Of a stretch of 6,371 nucleotides of DNA, positions 1-5,969 are shown piece after piece; position 1 is the stretch's first letter; every line of letters begins with the position of its first letter. The position numbers and the translations under genes were made by a program. This DNA is from Spirochaetaceae bacterium (GTDB lineage: Bacteria > Spirochaetota > Spirochaetia > DSM-2461), in NCBI GenBank assembly GCA_016342385.1, contig JAEINM010000249.1, positions 1 through 6,371 of the forward strand, given 5' to 3'. The notes beneath the pieces were generated by a model, which saw only the letters and a program-made list of their open reading frames with translations, ran no database searches and was not told the DNA's origin.

Positions 1-1412
1 AAATTGCTCATGGAAACTCTCTCGATGTCATAGAGATCGATGGTGCATCAAATACAGGGGTAAATGACATAAGAGAGATCAAAGATGAAGTTCTCTTTGC
101 CCCCAGTAATTCCAAATACAAAATTTATATCATTGATGAGGTTCATATGCTTTCCAACAGCGCATTTAATGCTCTGCTGAAAACCATAGAGGAACCACCA
201 CCCTATATTGTTTTTATTTTCGCCACTACAGAAATTCACAAAGTTCCGGCAACGATAAAATCCCGTTGTCAGCAGTTTAACTTCCGTTTGATTTCAACAG
301 AGACAATAAAAAATTTGTTAGCGGAAATTTCTAATGAAACGGGATTGAAATATGAGGATGATGCGCTTTTCTGGATTGCGAAAGAAGCCACAGGATCACT
401 ACGGGATGCCTATACATTATATGACCAGGTCGTCTCATTTTCCGGTGGAGAACTGAGTCTCTCAAAAATCAGAGAGAAACTGGGTCTTATCGGTTTGGAC
501 CAGATTAATGAGCTGGCTGAGCTTATGGCTGAGGGAAGAGCCTCTGATGTCATTGAATATGGTGAGACTATTCTCAATACCGGTGTAGCTATAGAGCAGT
601 TTGTCATTGACCTGTCAGAATATTTCCGCCACATTTTGTTTATCAAACACAATATACGGAAGGAATCACTGCTGGGATTTAATGTGGAGAGATTTTCAAA
701 GATTGTTATTGAATCTTTTACTGTGCAACAATTGGAATATGCTGTAGAGCTGACCTTTCATCTATATAGAGATCTTCGCTATTCATTAAACCAGAGATTT
801 GAACTGGATATTCTTCTGAGTAAAATGTCATCTCTGTCAGCTTATATCAGCCCGGAAAGCATTTTGAACAATATTGGAATGCTGAGGAATGAATTGATTA
901 CAGGAAGCATTTCGCCAGGATCTATGGCAGAGGACAGTTCTGAAAAAAATGCTCCGCCTGATGCAGCTAATCAGTTTTTTAGCAAATTCAGAAAAATTAA
1001 TGATATTCCCAAAGAGACACCCAATCCTAAAGAGACAGCAATTTCCGAAGAACCCGTTGCTGAAGATGTTGAACAAGAACAAATTCTCACAGCTGAGGAA
1101 CTGAAAGCCAGGCTTTTGAAACATCTGAAATCTGCAAATATGTCTCTTTATGCTGCTTTGAGCAAAGCAAAGAAATGGAATTTAAAAGATAGGGAATTGA
1201 CATTGGTTTTTAATTCTCTTTTTGAATCTTCTTTCGTTATGAGAGAAAAAAACTTTATCAGTGATGAAATAAAAAAGCTTTTTGATAGGGAAATCCGGAT
1301 TAATACGGATAGTGATATCAGCGAAGACACGGGAAAAAATGAAAATAAACCAGATCCACAGATAGATCTGGTAAAATCAGTTTTTCGCGGTGAGTTAATC
1401 AGAGGTGAATAG
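1..1412 (+). CDS. dnaX: DNA polymerase III subunit gamma/tau, 5'-truncated by window edge
   Basis: DnaX is the ATPase of the clamp loader that places the beta clamp on primed DNA; its tau form also ties the loader to the polymerase and helicase. The reading frame is open from base 3 (469 residues present) and ends in TAG at 1410-1412. The start, the Walker A loop and the zinc-binding cysteines, roughly 80 residues, lie off the left edge. Visible in order: the DVIEIDGASN motif, Walker B DEVH at window residues 45-48, the sensor 1 FATTE segment, the arginine-finger SRC motif (Arg88), and the sensor 2 GSLRDA motif. A helical clamp-loader domain follows to about residue 300, then a hydrophilic linker rich in Glu, Pro and Lys. 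A small C-terminal domain around residues 345-440 resembles the tau-specific region. It is the first visible gene of a tight operon with ybaB and recR. A-rich slippery sites in the 3' third are listed separately. Family identity is certain; the exact domain borders are estimates. Confidence 0.97.
   Translation, partial: IAHGNSLDVIEIDGASNTGVNDIREIKDEVLFAPSNSKYKIYIIDEVHMLSNSAFNALLKTIEEPPPYIVFIFATTEIHKVPATIKSRCQQFNFRLISTETIKNLLAEISNETGLKYEDDALFWIAKEATGSLRDAYTLYDQVVSFSGGELSLSKIREKLGLIGLDQINELAELMAEGRASDVIEYGETILNTGVAIEQFVIDLSEYFRHILFIKHNIRKESLLGFNVERFSKIVIESFTVQQLEYAVELTFHLYRDLRYSLNQRFELDILLSKMSSLSAYISPESILNNIGMLRNELITGSISPGSMAEDSSEKNAPPDAANQFFSKFRKINDIPKETPNPKETAISEEPVAEDVEQEQILTAEELKARLLKHLKSANMSLYAALSKAKKWNLKDRELTLVFNSLFESSFVMREKNFISDEIKKLFDREIRINTDSDISEDTGKNENKPDPQIDLVKSVFRGELIRGE
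929..974 (+). promoter_or_regulatory. Candidate dnaX frameshift or transcript-slippage site (gamma form)
   Basis: A run of seven A at 943-949 forms the in-frame heptamer A AAA AAT (944-950). An SD-like AGAGGA (929-934) lies nine bases upstream. A weak 5-bp hairpin (CTGAT 958-962 with ATCAG 970-974) lies downstream. A -1 shift, or insertion of one A during transcription, reaches TGA at 959-961 after three codons. The site is near window residue 315, just past the clamp-loader core. E. coli dnaX uses the same layout (SD, A AAA AAG, hairpin, early stop) to make gamma, and Thermus uses transcript slippage at a longer A run. The last codon here, AAT, is less slippery than AAG, so function is an inference. 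Confidence 0.35.
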
Positions 1413-1733
1413 ATGAACATTAATCCGCTTGAGTTTATGAAGAATTTCCAGGATATGCAGTCTAAAATGGGTGATATTCAGGAAAAATTAAAAAAGATTA
1501 ATAGTACGGGTAGCGCAGGTGGCGGCCTGGTAGAGATTACAATTAATGGGCAGATGGAAGTCGAATCAGTTAAACTTGATCCTCTCTGTGTAGATCCGAG
1601 AGATATAAAAATGCTGGAGGATCTGATTCAGGCCGCTTTTGTTGCCGCCAGTACAAATATGAAAGAGAAACTTAAAACAGAAGTTGCGGGGGACCTCAAT
1701 ATACCTCCCGGTATGGCTGGATTTAATGGATAG
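1413..1733 (+). CDS. ybaB: YbaB/EbfC family nucleoid-associated protein
   Basis: This 106-residue protein belongs to the YbaB/EbfC family: small dimeric DNA-binding proteins, shaped like tweezers, that coat the nucleoid (EbfC in Borrelia). The length is typical. The N-terminal part (about residues 4-30, with FMKNFQDMQSKM) is a helix rich in Met, Gln and Lys. A glycine-rich turn (GSAGGG) follows, then the conserved strand pair VEITINGQMEVESVKLDP and a long C-terminal helix with LEDLIQAAFVAAS. The protein ends in the usual PPGM segment. The ATG directly follows the dnaX TAG with no spacer, and GAGGTG (1402-1407) inside the end of dnaX is five bases upstream, a good ribosome site. Its place between dnaX and recR is the classical gene order. 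The recR start lies inside its last codons. Confidence 0.95.
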   Translation: MNINPLEFMKNFQDMQSKMGDIQEKLKKINSTGSAGGGLVEITINGQMEVESVKLDPLCVDPRDIKMLEDLIQAAFVAASTNMKEKLKTEVAGDLNIPPGMAGFNG

Positions 1734-2316
1734 TCTGGATCTTCTGATTAAAAATTTATCGAAACTTCCCGGAGTGGGAAAGAAAAGCGCTTCCCGTATC
1801 GCTTATTCCCTATTAAACAGTTCGATGGGATTTAATGAAACACTAGGATTGGAAATAATGGAAATTCAATCCAAAATAAAAAAGTGTTCAATCTGCGGAA
1901 ATTATTCAGAAAGTGAAATCTGTGAAATCTGCGCCTCATTCAATAGAGATAAATCACTTCTCTGTATCGTTGAACAGCCGCAGGATATTCAGACAATTGA
2001 ATCTACCGGGGATTATAGGGGACTTTTTCATGTCTTGGGTGGAGTTTTGGCACCTTTAGACGGTATCGGGCCGGAAGAACTGAATCTATTAAAATTGGTT
2101 GAAAGGGTGAAAAAAGAGAATATTCAAGAGATTATTATTGCCACGAACCCCACCTTGGAAGGAGATTCCACAGCTTTATATATAGCCCATATTTTAAAAG
2201 ATTCAGATATTTCAATAACAAGGATTGCTTCAGGTCTTCCTGTTGGAGGAGATTTTGAATATGCAGATAAGCTGAGTATAAGTCGTGCATTTAGAGGAAG
2301 AAGAGAACTAATATAG
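1726..2316 (+). CDS. recR: Recombination mediator protein RecR
   Basis: RecR works with RecO (and RecF) to load RecA onto gaps coated with single-strand-binding protein during recombinational repair. The product is 196 residues, close to the usual 198 or so. Visible in order: an N-terminal helix-hairpin-helix with LPGVGKKSASRIAY (14-27); a four-cysteine zinc site (Cys54, 57, 66, 69); a Toprim domain opening with LCIVEQPQDI (Glu83) and containing HVLGGVLAPLDGIGPE and the ATNPTLEGDSTALY segment; and the C-terminal ASGLPVGGDFEYADK Walker-like motif that helps form the ring. I chose the ATG at 1726 because the protein then begins with the normal MDSLDLLIKNLSKLPG. A TTG at 1684 would add 14 residues unlike RecR. 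The start overlaps the end of ybaB by eight bases and has only a weak GGA upstream, so translation is probably coupled to ybaB. A bidirectional terminator follows. Confidence 0.97.
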   Translation: MDSLDLLIKNLSKLPGVGKKSASRIAYSLLNSSMGFNETLGLEIMEIQSKIKKCSICGNYSESEICEICASFNRDKSLLCIVEQPQDIQTIESTGDYRGLFHVLGGVLAPLDGIGPEELNLLKLVERVKKENIQEIIIATNPTLEGDSTALYIAHILKDSDISITRIASGLPVGGDFEYADKLSISRAFRGRRELI

Positions 2317-2333
2317 AGAAATTGTTTCCTCTA
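2314..2333 (+). other. Hairpin overlapping the recR stop codon
   Basis: TAGAGAAA (2314-2321) can pair with TTTCCTCTA (2325-2333), with one bulged C at 2328 and a 3-base loop TTG. The left arm begins with the recR stop TAG. No T run follows, so this is not a standard terminator. It might protect the 3' end of the mRNA, or it may be chance in AT-rich sequence. The right arm can alternatively pair with TAGAGGAA at 2292-2299 inside recR (8 bp, perfect). Confidence 0.3.
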
Positions 2334-2390
2334 CTATCCCCTCAAAAAAAGAGTTTTCATCTATAGTATTAAGGATTTTTAAAAAATATA

Positions 2391-2420
2391 AAAAAAACTG
2401 CCAGAATATGGCAGTTTTTT
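2391..2420. terminator. Bidirectional rho-independent terminator between recR and the glycosidase-like gene
   Basis: The stem CTGCCA (2398-2403) / TGGCAG (2409-2414) has a 5-base loop GAATA. It is flanked by seven A on the left (2391-2397) and six T on the right (2415-2420). Read on + it gives a hairpin followed by T6 and ends the dnaX-ybaB-recR transcript. Read on - it gives the same hairpin followed by T7 and ends the convergent gene, whose stop codon lies only three bases away. Confidence 0.92.
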
Positions 2421-2423
2421 GCT

Positions 2424-3845
2424 TTATAGTTTCTCTATCAGCATAGAACATTTTCCTGATGGTATCGGAAGTGTTTTCTTCTTATTGCCAATAAGATCAA
2501 TGGTAAAATAATAGAGCTTTTCCGATTCCAGTCTGATTTCCCAGCCTCTTGAACTTTTATTACTGAGAATAGTGATAAAATTCCTTTTCAACGAGAGATC
2601 CTCTATTCCCATAAGCTCCAGCGTAGGAATAATCCAGTCGACTGTTTTTCTGGGAAGTGATATAAAAAGTCCTACAACATTTTCAATCATTAAGGATAGA
2701 GTGGATAGTGCAGCGGCAGGTACATAGAGTTCCCTGTTAAAAGAGTCGTTATCTTTCCATACAGCAGGTCCGTCTTTCAGAGGTTTATACGCTTCCCATA
2801 GTGATCCTTTCTGACCACTCTCGGGATGAAAAGTATCGAGAATATAATACATATGTCTAATAGAACACTCTCTGGCCAGATCATATTGACCATATTTTTC
2901 AAGACCTTTTATAACCATGAAAGTAAAAATGGGAAACACAGAACCTCTGTATCCCTCACCATCTTCAGAAAAACAAGGCTCATCGGCTGCCAGAGAGGGA
3001 AAGGGATTATCTGTTCCGAAAGTTTGAGGGTTTTTCAGGTGATCAATCAGTTTTTCTAATTTTTCCTCATTGGGAATCTCTCCAAGTAAAGGCCAGAAAG
3101 AAGCAATAGTTTTCACTTTTATCTGATCTCTATTTTTATCCAGATCCAGATATATGCCTTCTTCTTCGTTCCACATCTGTGTATTTATTCTTGTTTTTAA
3201 AGCGAAATATTTTCTTTTATATCGGAAGCTCAGATCTTTATCGTTTAGGATGTCCCCAAGGGCAGACATATATAGACTATTAATAGCCTGCTGGCTGTTA
3301 AAATCTATAGGGTAGTACATTTTCTCTCTGGGCGAATTGATCATGGTTGTTGCTTCAAGAGGTACAGAGTATAAGCCACTGTCATCCATGAATTCTGTTT
3401 CCAACCAGTCATAGTGCTTTTCCAGTACAGGCATAATTTCTCTTATTCTTTTTTTCTGTCCTACTTTATGGTAAATATTGTATTCTGACCAGGCAAATAG
3501 AGGGGGCATGACTGATTCTGGATTGTTTTCAGTGAAGACAGGTGTACCATCTTCAATGTTATACTCCCCTCTGATAGCCCCATTTTCTTCCTGTTTTGAA
3601 TAAAAAATATCCAATAATCGAGCTGGATCATATACTTTGTTGCTGTATACCAGAAAGAATGTAGAGAAACAGGTTTCAAACTGATTTATTGTATTATTTG
3701 TTTCATAGGATAAAAAAGAGGAACCAAATCCATTGTTACTAGTTCCTTTTTTCCATATATCCTGAGTCCAAGCCCAGGTACGATTATAAATATCCACAAA
3801 GTCCTGATCGTAGTAATGAACTTTGGGAAATTGTTTTTTTAACAC
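2424..3845 (-). CDS. MGH1/trehalase-like (alpha/alpha)6-barrel glycoside hydrolase family protein, substrate unknown
   Basis: A 473-residue protein of the six-hairpin clan that includes trehalases, GH63 glucosidases and mannosylglycerate hydrolases. No signal peptide is visible, so it probably acts in the cytoplasm. Family landmarks in order: TWAWTQDIW (23-31); the DIFYSKQEENGAI helix with the usual Q-x-x-G pattern (79-91); MPPLFAWSEY (113-122); a catalytic-loop relative PLEATTMINSPR (162-173); YPIDFNSQQAINSLYM (178-193); YRGSVFP (299-305), related to the YWRGPxW motif; and LWEAYKP (349-355), whose Glu351 matches the general base. The last 80 or so residues, after VVGLF, look like the C-terminal beta domain. 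The general-acid aspartate expected in the SGMDNSPR-type motif is Ile169 here, so activity or mechanism is uncertain. The start is GTG, chosen for the AAGGAG five bases upstream. It stands alone between terminators, and no sugar transport or metabolism neighbour hints at a substrate. The fold assignment is fairly sure; the reaction is not. Confidence 0.82.
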   Translation of the reverse strand: MLKKQFPKVHYYDQDFVDIYNRTWAWTQDIWKKGTSNNGFGSSFLSYETNNTINQFETCFSTFFLVYSNKVYDPARLLDIFYSKQEENGAIRGEYNIEDGTPVFTENNPESVMPPLFAWSEYNIYHKVGQKKRIREIMPVLEKHYDWLETEFMDDSGLYSVPLEATTMINSPREKMYYPIDFNSQQAINSLYMSALGDILNDKDLSFRYKRKYFALKTRINTQMWNEEEGIYLDLDKNRDQIKVKTIASFWPLLGEIPNEEKLEKLIDHLKNPQTFGTDNPFPSLAADEPCFSEDGEGYRGSVFPIFTFMVIKGLEKYGQYDLARECSIRHMYYILDTFHPESGQKGSLWEAYKPLKDGPAVWKDNDSFNRELYVPAAALSTLSLMIENVVGLFISLPRKTVDWIIPTLELMGIEDLSLKRNFITILSNKSSRGWEIRLESEKLYYFTIDLIGNKKKTLPIPSGKCSMLIEKL

Positions 3846-3850
3846 TTATT

Positions 3851-3856
3851 CTCCTT
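3851..3856 (-). promoter_or_regulatory. Ribosome binding site fixing the GTG start of the glycosidase-like gene
   Basis: On the - strand a perfect AAGGAG stands five bases before GTG at 3845-3843. The first in-frame Met after this GTG is residue 113, inside the conserved MPPLFAW motif, so the GTG is well supported as the start. Confidence 0.85.
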
Positions 3857-3897
3857 GAAACACACTTTACACAATTACTCTACAATTCATTTTTAGA

Positions 3898-3927
3898 ATT
3901 ATAGTATCCATTAGAAAATAAATACTA
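3898..3927 (-). promoter_or_regulatory. Probable promoter with overlapping inverted repeat for the glycosidase-like gene
   Basis: On the - strand a consensus -10 TATAAT lies at 3903-3898, about 50 bases before the GTG start. No good -35 is present at 16-18 bases; TTAGTA at 19 is the nearest. The arms TAGTAT (3902-3907) and ATACTA (3922-3927) form a perfect 6-bp inverted repeat whose centres are 20 bp apart, about two helical turns. The left arm overlaps the -10. This is how a repressor or activator site might sit, but in such AT-rich DNA it could be chance. The rest of the 259-bp gap (3846-4104) holds only AT-rich sequence and the terminator of the next operon. Confidence 0.35.
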
Positions 3928-4060
3928 AGTTAGAGAACATAAGAATGGTATGGAATTGTTAGCTTATTTTATATAATTAGATTCAGATTAAAAATAACAC
4001 GAAAATTATGAAATGTCTAATAATATGCATAAACATATGTCAAGAAAGATTTTTTTATTT

Positions 4061-4097
4061 AAAAAAAAACCGGCAATAAAATGATTTAGCCGGTTTT
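4061..4097 (-). terminator. Rho-independent terminator of the NfeD-SPFH operon
   Basis: Read on the - strand, AAAACCGGC (4097-4089) pairs with GCCGGTTTT (4074-4066) around a 14-base AT-rich loop, and the T run continues for nine bases in total to 4061. It begins eight bases after the stop codon of the second SPFH gene. The GC core is only five base pairs, but with the A/T extension the stem is nine. The + reading ends in just four T and has no gene to end. Confidence 0.9.
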
Positions 4098-4104
4098 ATT
4101 CAAT

Positions 4105-5037
4105 TTATTTTAAAAAACTTTTAATTTTATCTTCAATCTCTCCAAGATTCGTCATATCTACAGGAAGAATTAACTCTGTATCATTTTTGGCCAGATTTTT
4201 AAGTTCATCAAAATAACTTTCTGTTAACTGAAGAGAAACAGCGTCTTCTCCATTTTCCTGACCTATAGCCGAGGCTATTTTAGCGATACTGATGGCTGTA
4301 GCTCTGGAAAGAGAACGTATTTCTGAAGCTTTCCCTTCTGCTTCATTTATATTTTTCTGTTTTTCTCCTTCACTTTCATTGATCGCCTTTTCCATATCAC
4401 CTACAGAGCGATTAATTCTAGCTTCCATTGCACCTTCACTCTCCAGGATGACTGCCCGTCGGACTCTTTCGGCCTGCATCTGTTTTTCCATTGTCTTAAG
4501 AATACTGTCGGGAATTTTTATATTTTGAATTTCATACCGATTGACAGATATCCCCCAGGGATCTGTCGCTTCATCGACATTGCGGACAATTTCTGTATTA
4601 ATTGAATCTCTCTCTTCAAATGTTTTATCCAGTTCCAGTTTTCCTATTACTGATCTCATAGTTGTTTGTGCTAACTGAATCGTTGCATATTCATAATCTG
4701 TCAACTGAGGTGTTTTTAAGCGTTTAGTTATTCCATAACTGGCTTTCTTAGCATCAAAAACCTTCATATAAACGACACCATCAACCAGGATCTTTACGTT
4801 GTCCTGTGTAAAACAGGGTTGTATAGGCACATCGAGAGCTTTTTCTTTAAGAGAATGCTTATATTTTACCTTATCAATAAATGGGATGAGAATATGAAAA
4901 CCGGCTTCCATTGTCTTGCAGTATTTACCCAGTCTTTCGACAACAAAAGCTTTCTTTGCGGGAACGATTCTAATACTTCGTAAGATAGCGATGATTACTA
5001 TGGCTGCAACGGTTGTCGTTATAATATTTCCAAACAT
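4105..5037 (-). CDS. SPFH/band 7 (QmcA/paraslipin-type) membrane protein, second of tandem pair
   Basis: A 310-residue SPFH (stomatin/prohibitin/flotillin/HflK-C) protein. Such proteins oligomerise at the membrane, organise microdomains and often modulate proteases. One N-terminal membrane segment (about residues 3-21) leads into RIVPAKKAFVVERLGKY and the SPFH domain (about 22-175). This contains the family signatures QLAQTTMRSVIGKLELD, ERDSIN and DPWGISVNRYEI. A charged coiled coil follows (about 180-250) with four 11-residue repeats at 199-242 (for example ESEGAMEARIN), then a C-terminal tail with the usual LPVD segment. A 9-residue insertion relative to the upstream paralog (about 104-112) lies after KKASYGI. 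The ATG overlaps the stop of the upstream SPFH gene by one base (TAATG), and a near-consensus AAGGGGG lies seven bases before it, so the two are translationally coupled. Equal amounts and a hetero-oligomer are inferred. A hairpin terminator follows. HflC-type assignment is less likely because the sequence is closer to QmcA. Confidence 0.93.
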   Translation of the reverse strand: MFGNIITTTVAAIVIIAILRSIRIVPAKKAFVVERLGKYCKTMEAGFHILIPFIDKVKYKHSLKEKALDVPIQPCFTQDNVKILVDGVVYMKVFDAKKASYGITKRLKTPQLTDYEYATIQLAQTTMRSVIGKLELDKTFEERDSINTEIVRNVDEATDPWGISVNRYEIQNIKIPDSILKTMEKQMQAERVRRAVILESEGAMEARINRSVGDMEKAINESEGEKQKNINEAEGKASEIRSLSRATAISIAKIASAIGQENGEDAVSLQLTESYFDELKNLAKNDTELILPVDMTNLGEIEDKIKSFLK

Positions 5038-5954
5038 TATTTTGCCCCCTTATCGGTTAGTACTGGCAGTATTGTCTGTATTAAAGATTTTACCTGAGCT
5101 GCTTCAAGAGGAATAACAGATGTCTTGGAGTTTTTAAGGATATTTCCCAGTTGAGCTAGATACTGTTGAAAAATTCTCATGGATTTAGCTTTGTCGCCAT
5201 TGGGTTTGTTTATAGCCTGTGCAATAAGACGAATACCTTCGGCTGTAGCTTCGGCCTGCAGCTCTATAGCTTTAGCTTTTCCTTCGGCCTCATTAATTCT
5301 TTTCTGTTTTTCTCCCTTACTTCGGTTGATAGCTTCTTCCCTGTTTCCCTTTGAATCATTAATAGCCGCTTGTTTGACGCCATCACTTTCAAGAACTTCA
5401 GCTCGTTTGTCTCTTTCTGCAGTCATCTGCTGTTCCATGGCTCTTTCAACGGTTTCCGGAGGATCGAGATTTTTTATTTCATATCTGGTAACTTTTATTC
5501 CCCATGGATCGGACGCTTGATCAACACTTTTTACAATGGCATTATTGATAGAGTCTCTTTCAGAGAAAGTCCGGTCCAATTCAATTTTCCCAATTTCCGA
5601 TCTCATTGTTGTCTGTGCCAGTTGTGCTGTGGCAAAGCGGTAATTTTCAATTCCATAGCTTGCTTTTTGAGGATCAATCACTTTTAAGTATAGAATTCCA
5701 TCTACAGTAATCTGAACATTGTCGTTTGTGATACATACCTGTGGCATTACATCGATTACTTCTTCCCGAAGTTCTAATTTATAAGCAATTCTCTGGATTA
5801 CCGGAACGACAAAGTGTAAGCCGGCGCCCAGTTCTTTTTTAAATTTTCCAAATTCTTCAATTACCCAGGCCTCCTGCTCCGGGACAATTCGAATCATCTT
5901 AAATAAAATAATGATGACTATTGCCGAAACAATGAGAGTTGGTATCATTTCCAT
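5037..5954 (-). CDS. SPFH/band 7 (QmcA/paraslipin-type) membrane protein, first of tandem pair
   Basis: A 305-residue paralog of the next gene downstream, with the same build. It has an N-terminal membrane segment (about residues 4-21), RIVPEQEAWVIEEFGKF, and an SPFH domain to about 165 with QLAQTTMRSEIGKIELDRTF, ERDSINNAIV and DPWGIKVTRYEIKN. A helical region with four near-perfect 11-residue repeats follows at 189-232 (ESDGVKQAAIN, DSKGNREEAIN, RSKGEKQKRIN, EAEGKAKAIEL), then a tail with VIPLEAAQ. It lacks the 9-residue insertion of its partner and so is closer to the common QmcA form. The start at 5954 has a perfect AAGGAG (5966-5961) six bases upstream. The gap to the NfeD-family gene is only 15 bases. 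NfeD proteins are the known genomic partners of this SPFH branch, which supports a membrane complex of all three. Which side of the membrane the SPFH domain faces cannot be read from the sequence. Confidence 0.94.
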   Translation of the reverse strand: MEMIPTLIVSAIVIIILFKMIRIVPEQEAWVIEEFGKFKKELGAGLHFVVPVIQRIAYKLELREEVIDVMPQVCITNDNVQITVDGILYLKVIDPQKASYGIENYRFATAQLAQTTMRSEIGKIELDRTFSERDSINNAIVKSVDQASDPWGIKVTRYEIKNLDPPETVERAMEQQMTAERDKRAEVLESDGVKQAAINDSKGNREEAINRSKGEKQKRINEAEGKAKAIELQAEATAEGIRLIAQAINKPNGDKAKSMRIFQQYLAQLGNILKNSKTSVIPLEAAQVKSLIQTILPVLTDKGAK

Positions 5955-5969
5955 AATGTTCTCCTTCGT

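Noticed and set aside
837..1124. 95-codon antisense open frame inside dnaX
   Set aside because: Rich in Phe, Cys and Asn as expected from reverse-reading Lys/Glu codons, and no family motif. The dnaX frame on the other strand is certain.
1684..1725. Upstream TTG start extending recR by 14 residues
   Set aside because: The added residues are just the frame-shifted end of ybaB and do not resemble RecR. The ATG at 1726 gives the normal N-terminus and length.
2826..3059. 77-codon + strand open frame inside the glycosidase-like gene
   Set aside because: It lies fully inside a well-supported - strand gene and has no ribosome site or motif.
4025..4040. Short palindromes ATGCAT and ACATATGT in the gap between the glycosidase-like gene and the SPFH operon
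   Set aside because: Palindromes of 6-8 bases are expected by chance in AT-rich DNA, and they do not line up with a promoter.
4038..4043. Perfect TTGACA on the - strand as a -35 for the glycosidase-like gene
   Set aside because: No acceptable -10 lies 16-18 bases away. The best (TATTAG) is at 15, and the start codon would be almost 170 bases downstream. The TATAAT at 3903-3898 is preferred.
5179..5520. 113-codon open frame on + opposite the first SPFH gene
   Set aside because: It is a low-complexity antisense shadow (Ser/Leu/Phe-rich) of the repeat-bearing coiled-coil region, with no ribosome site or recognisable motif.
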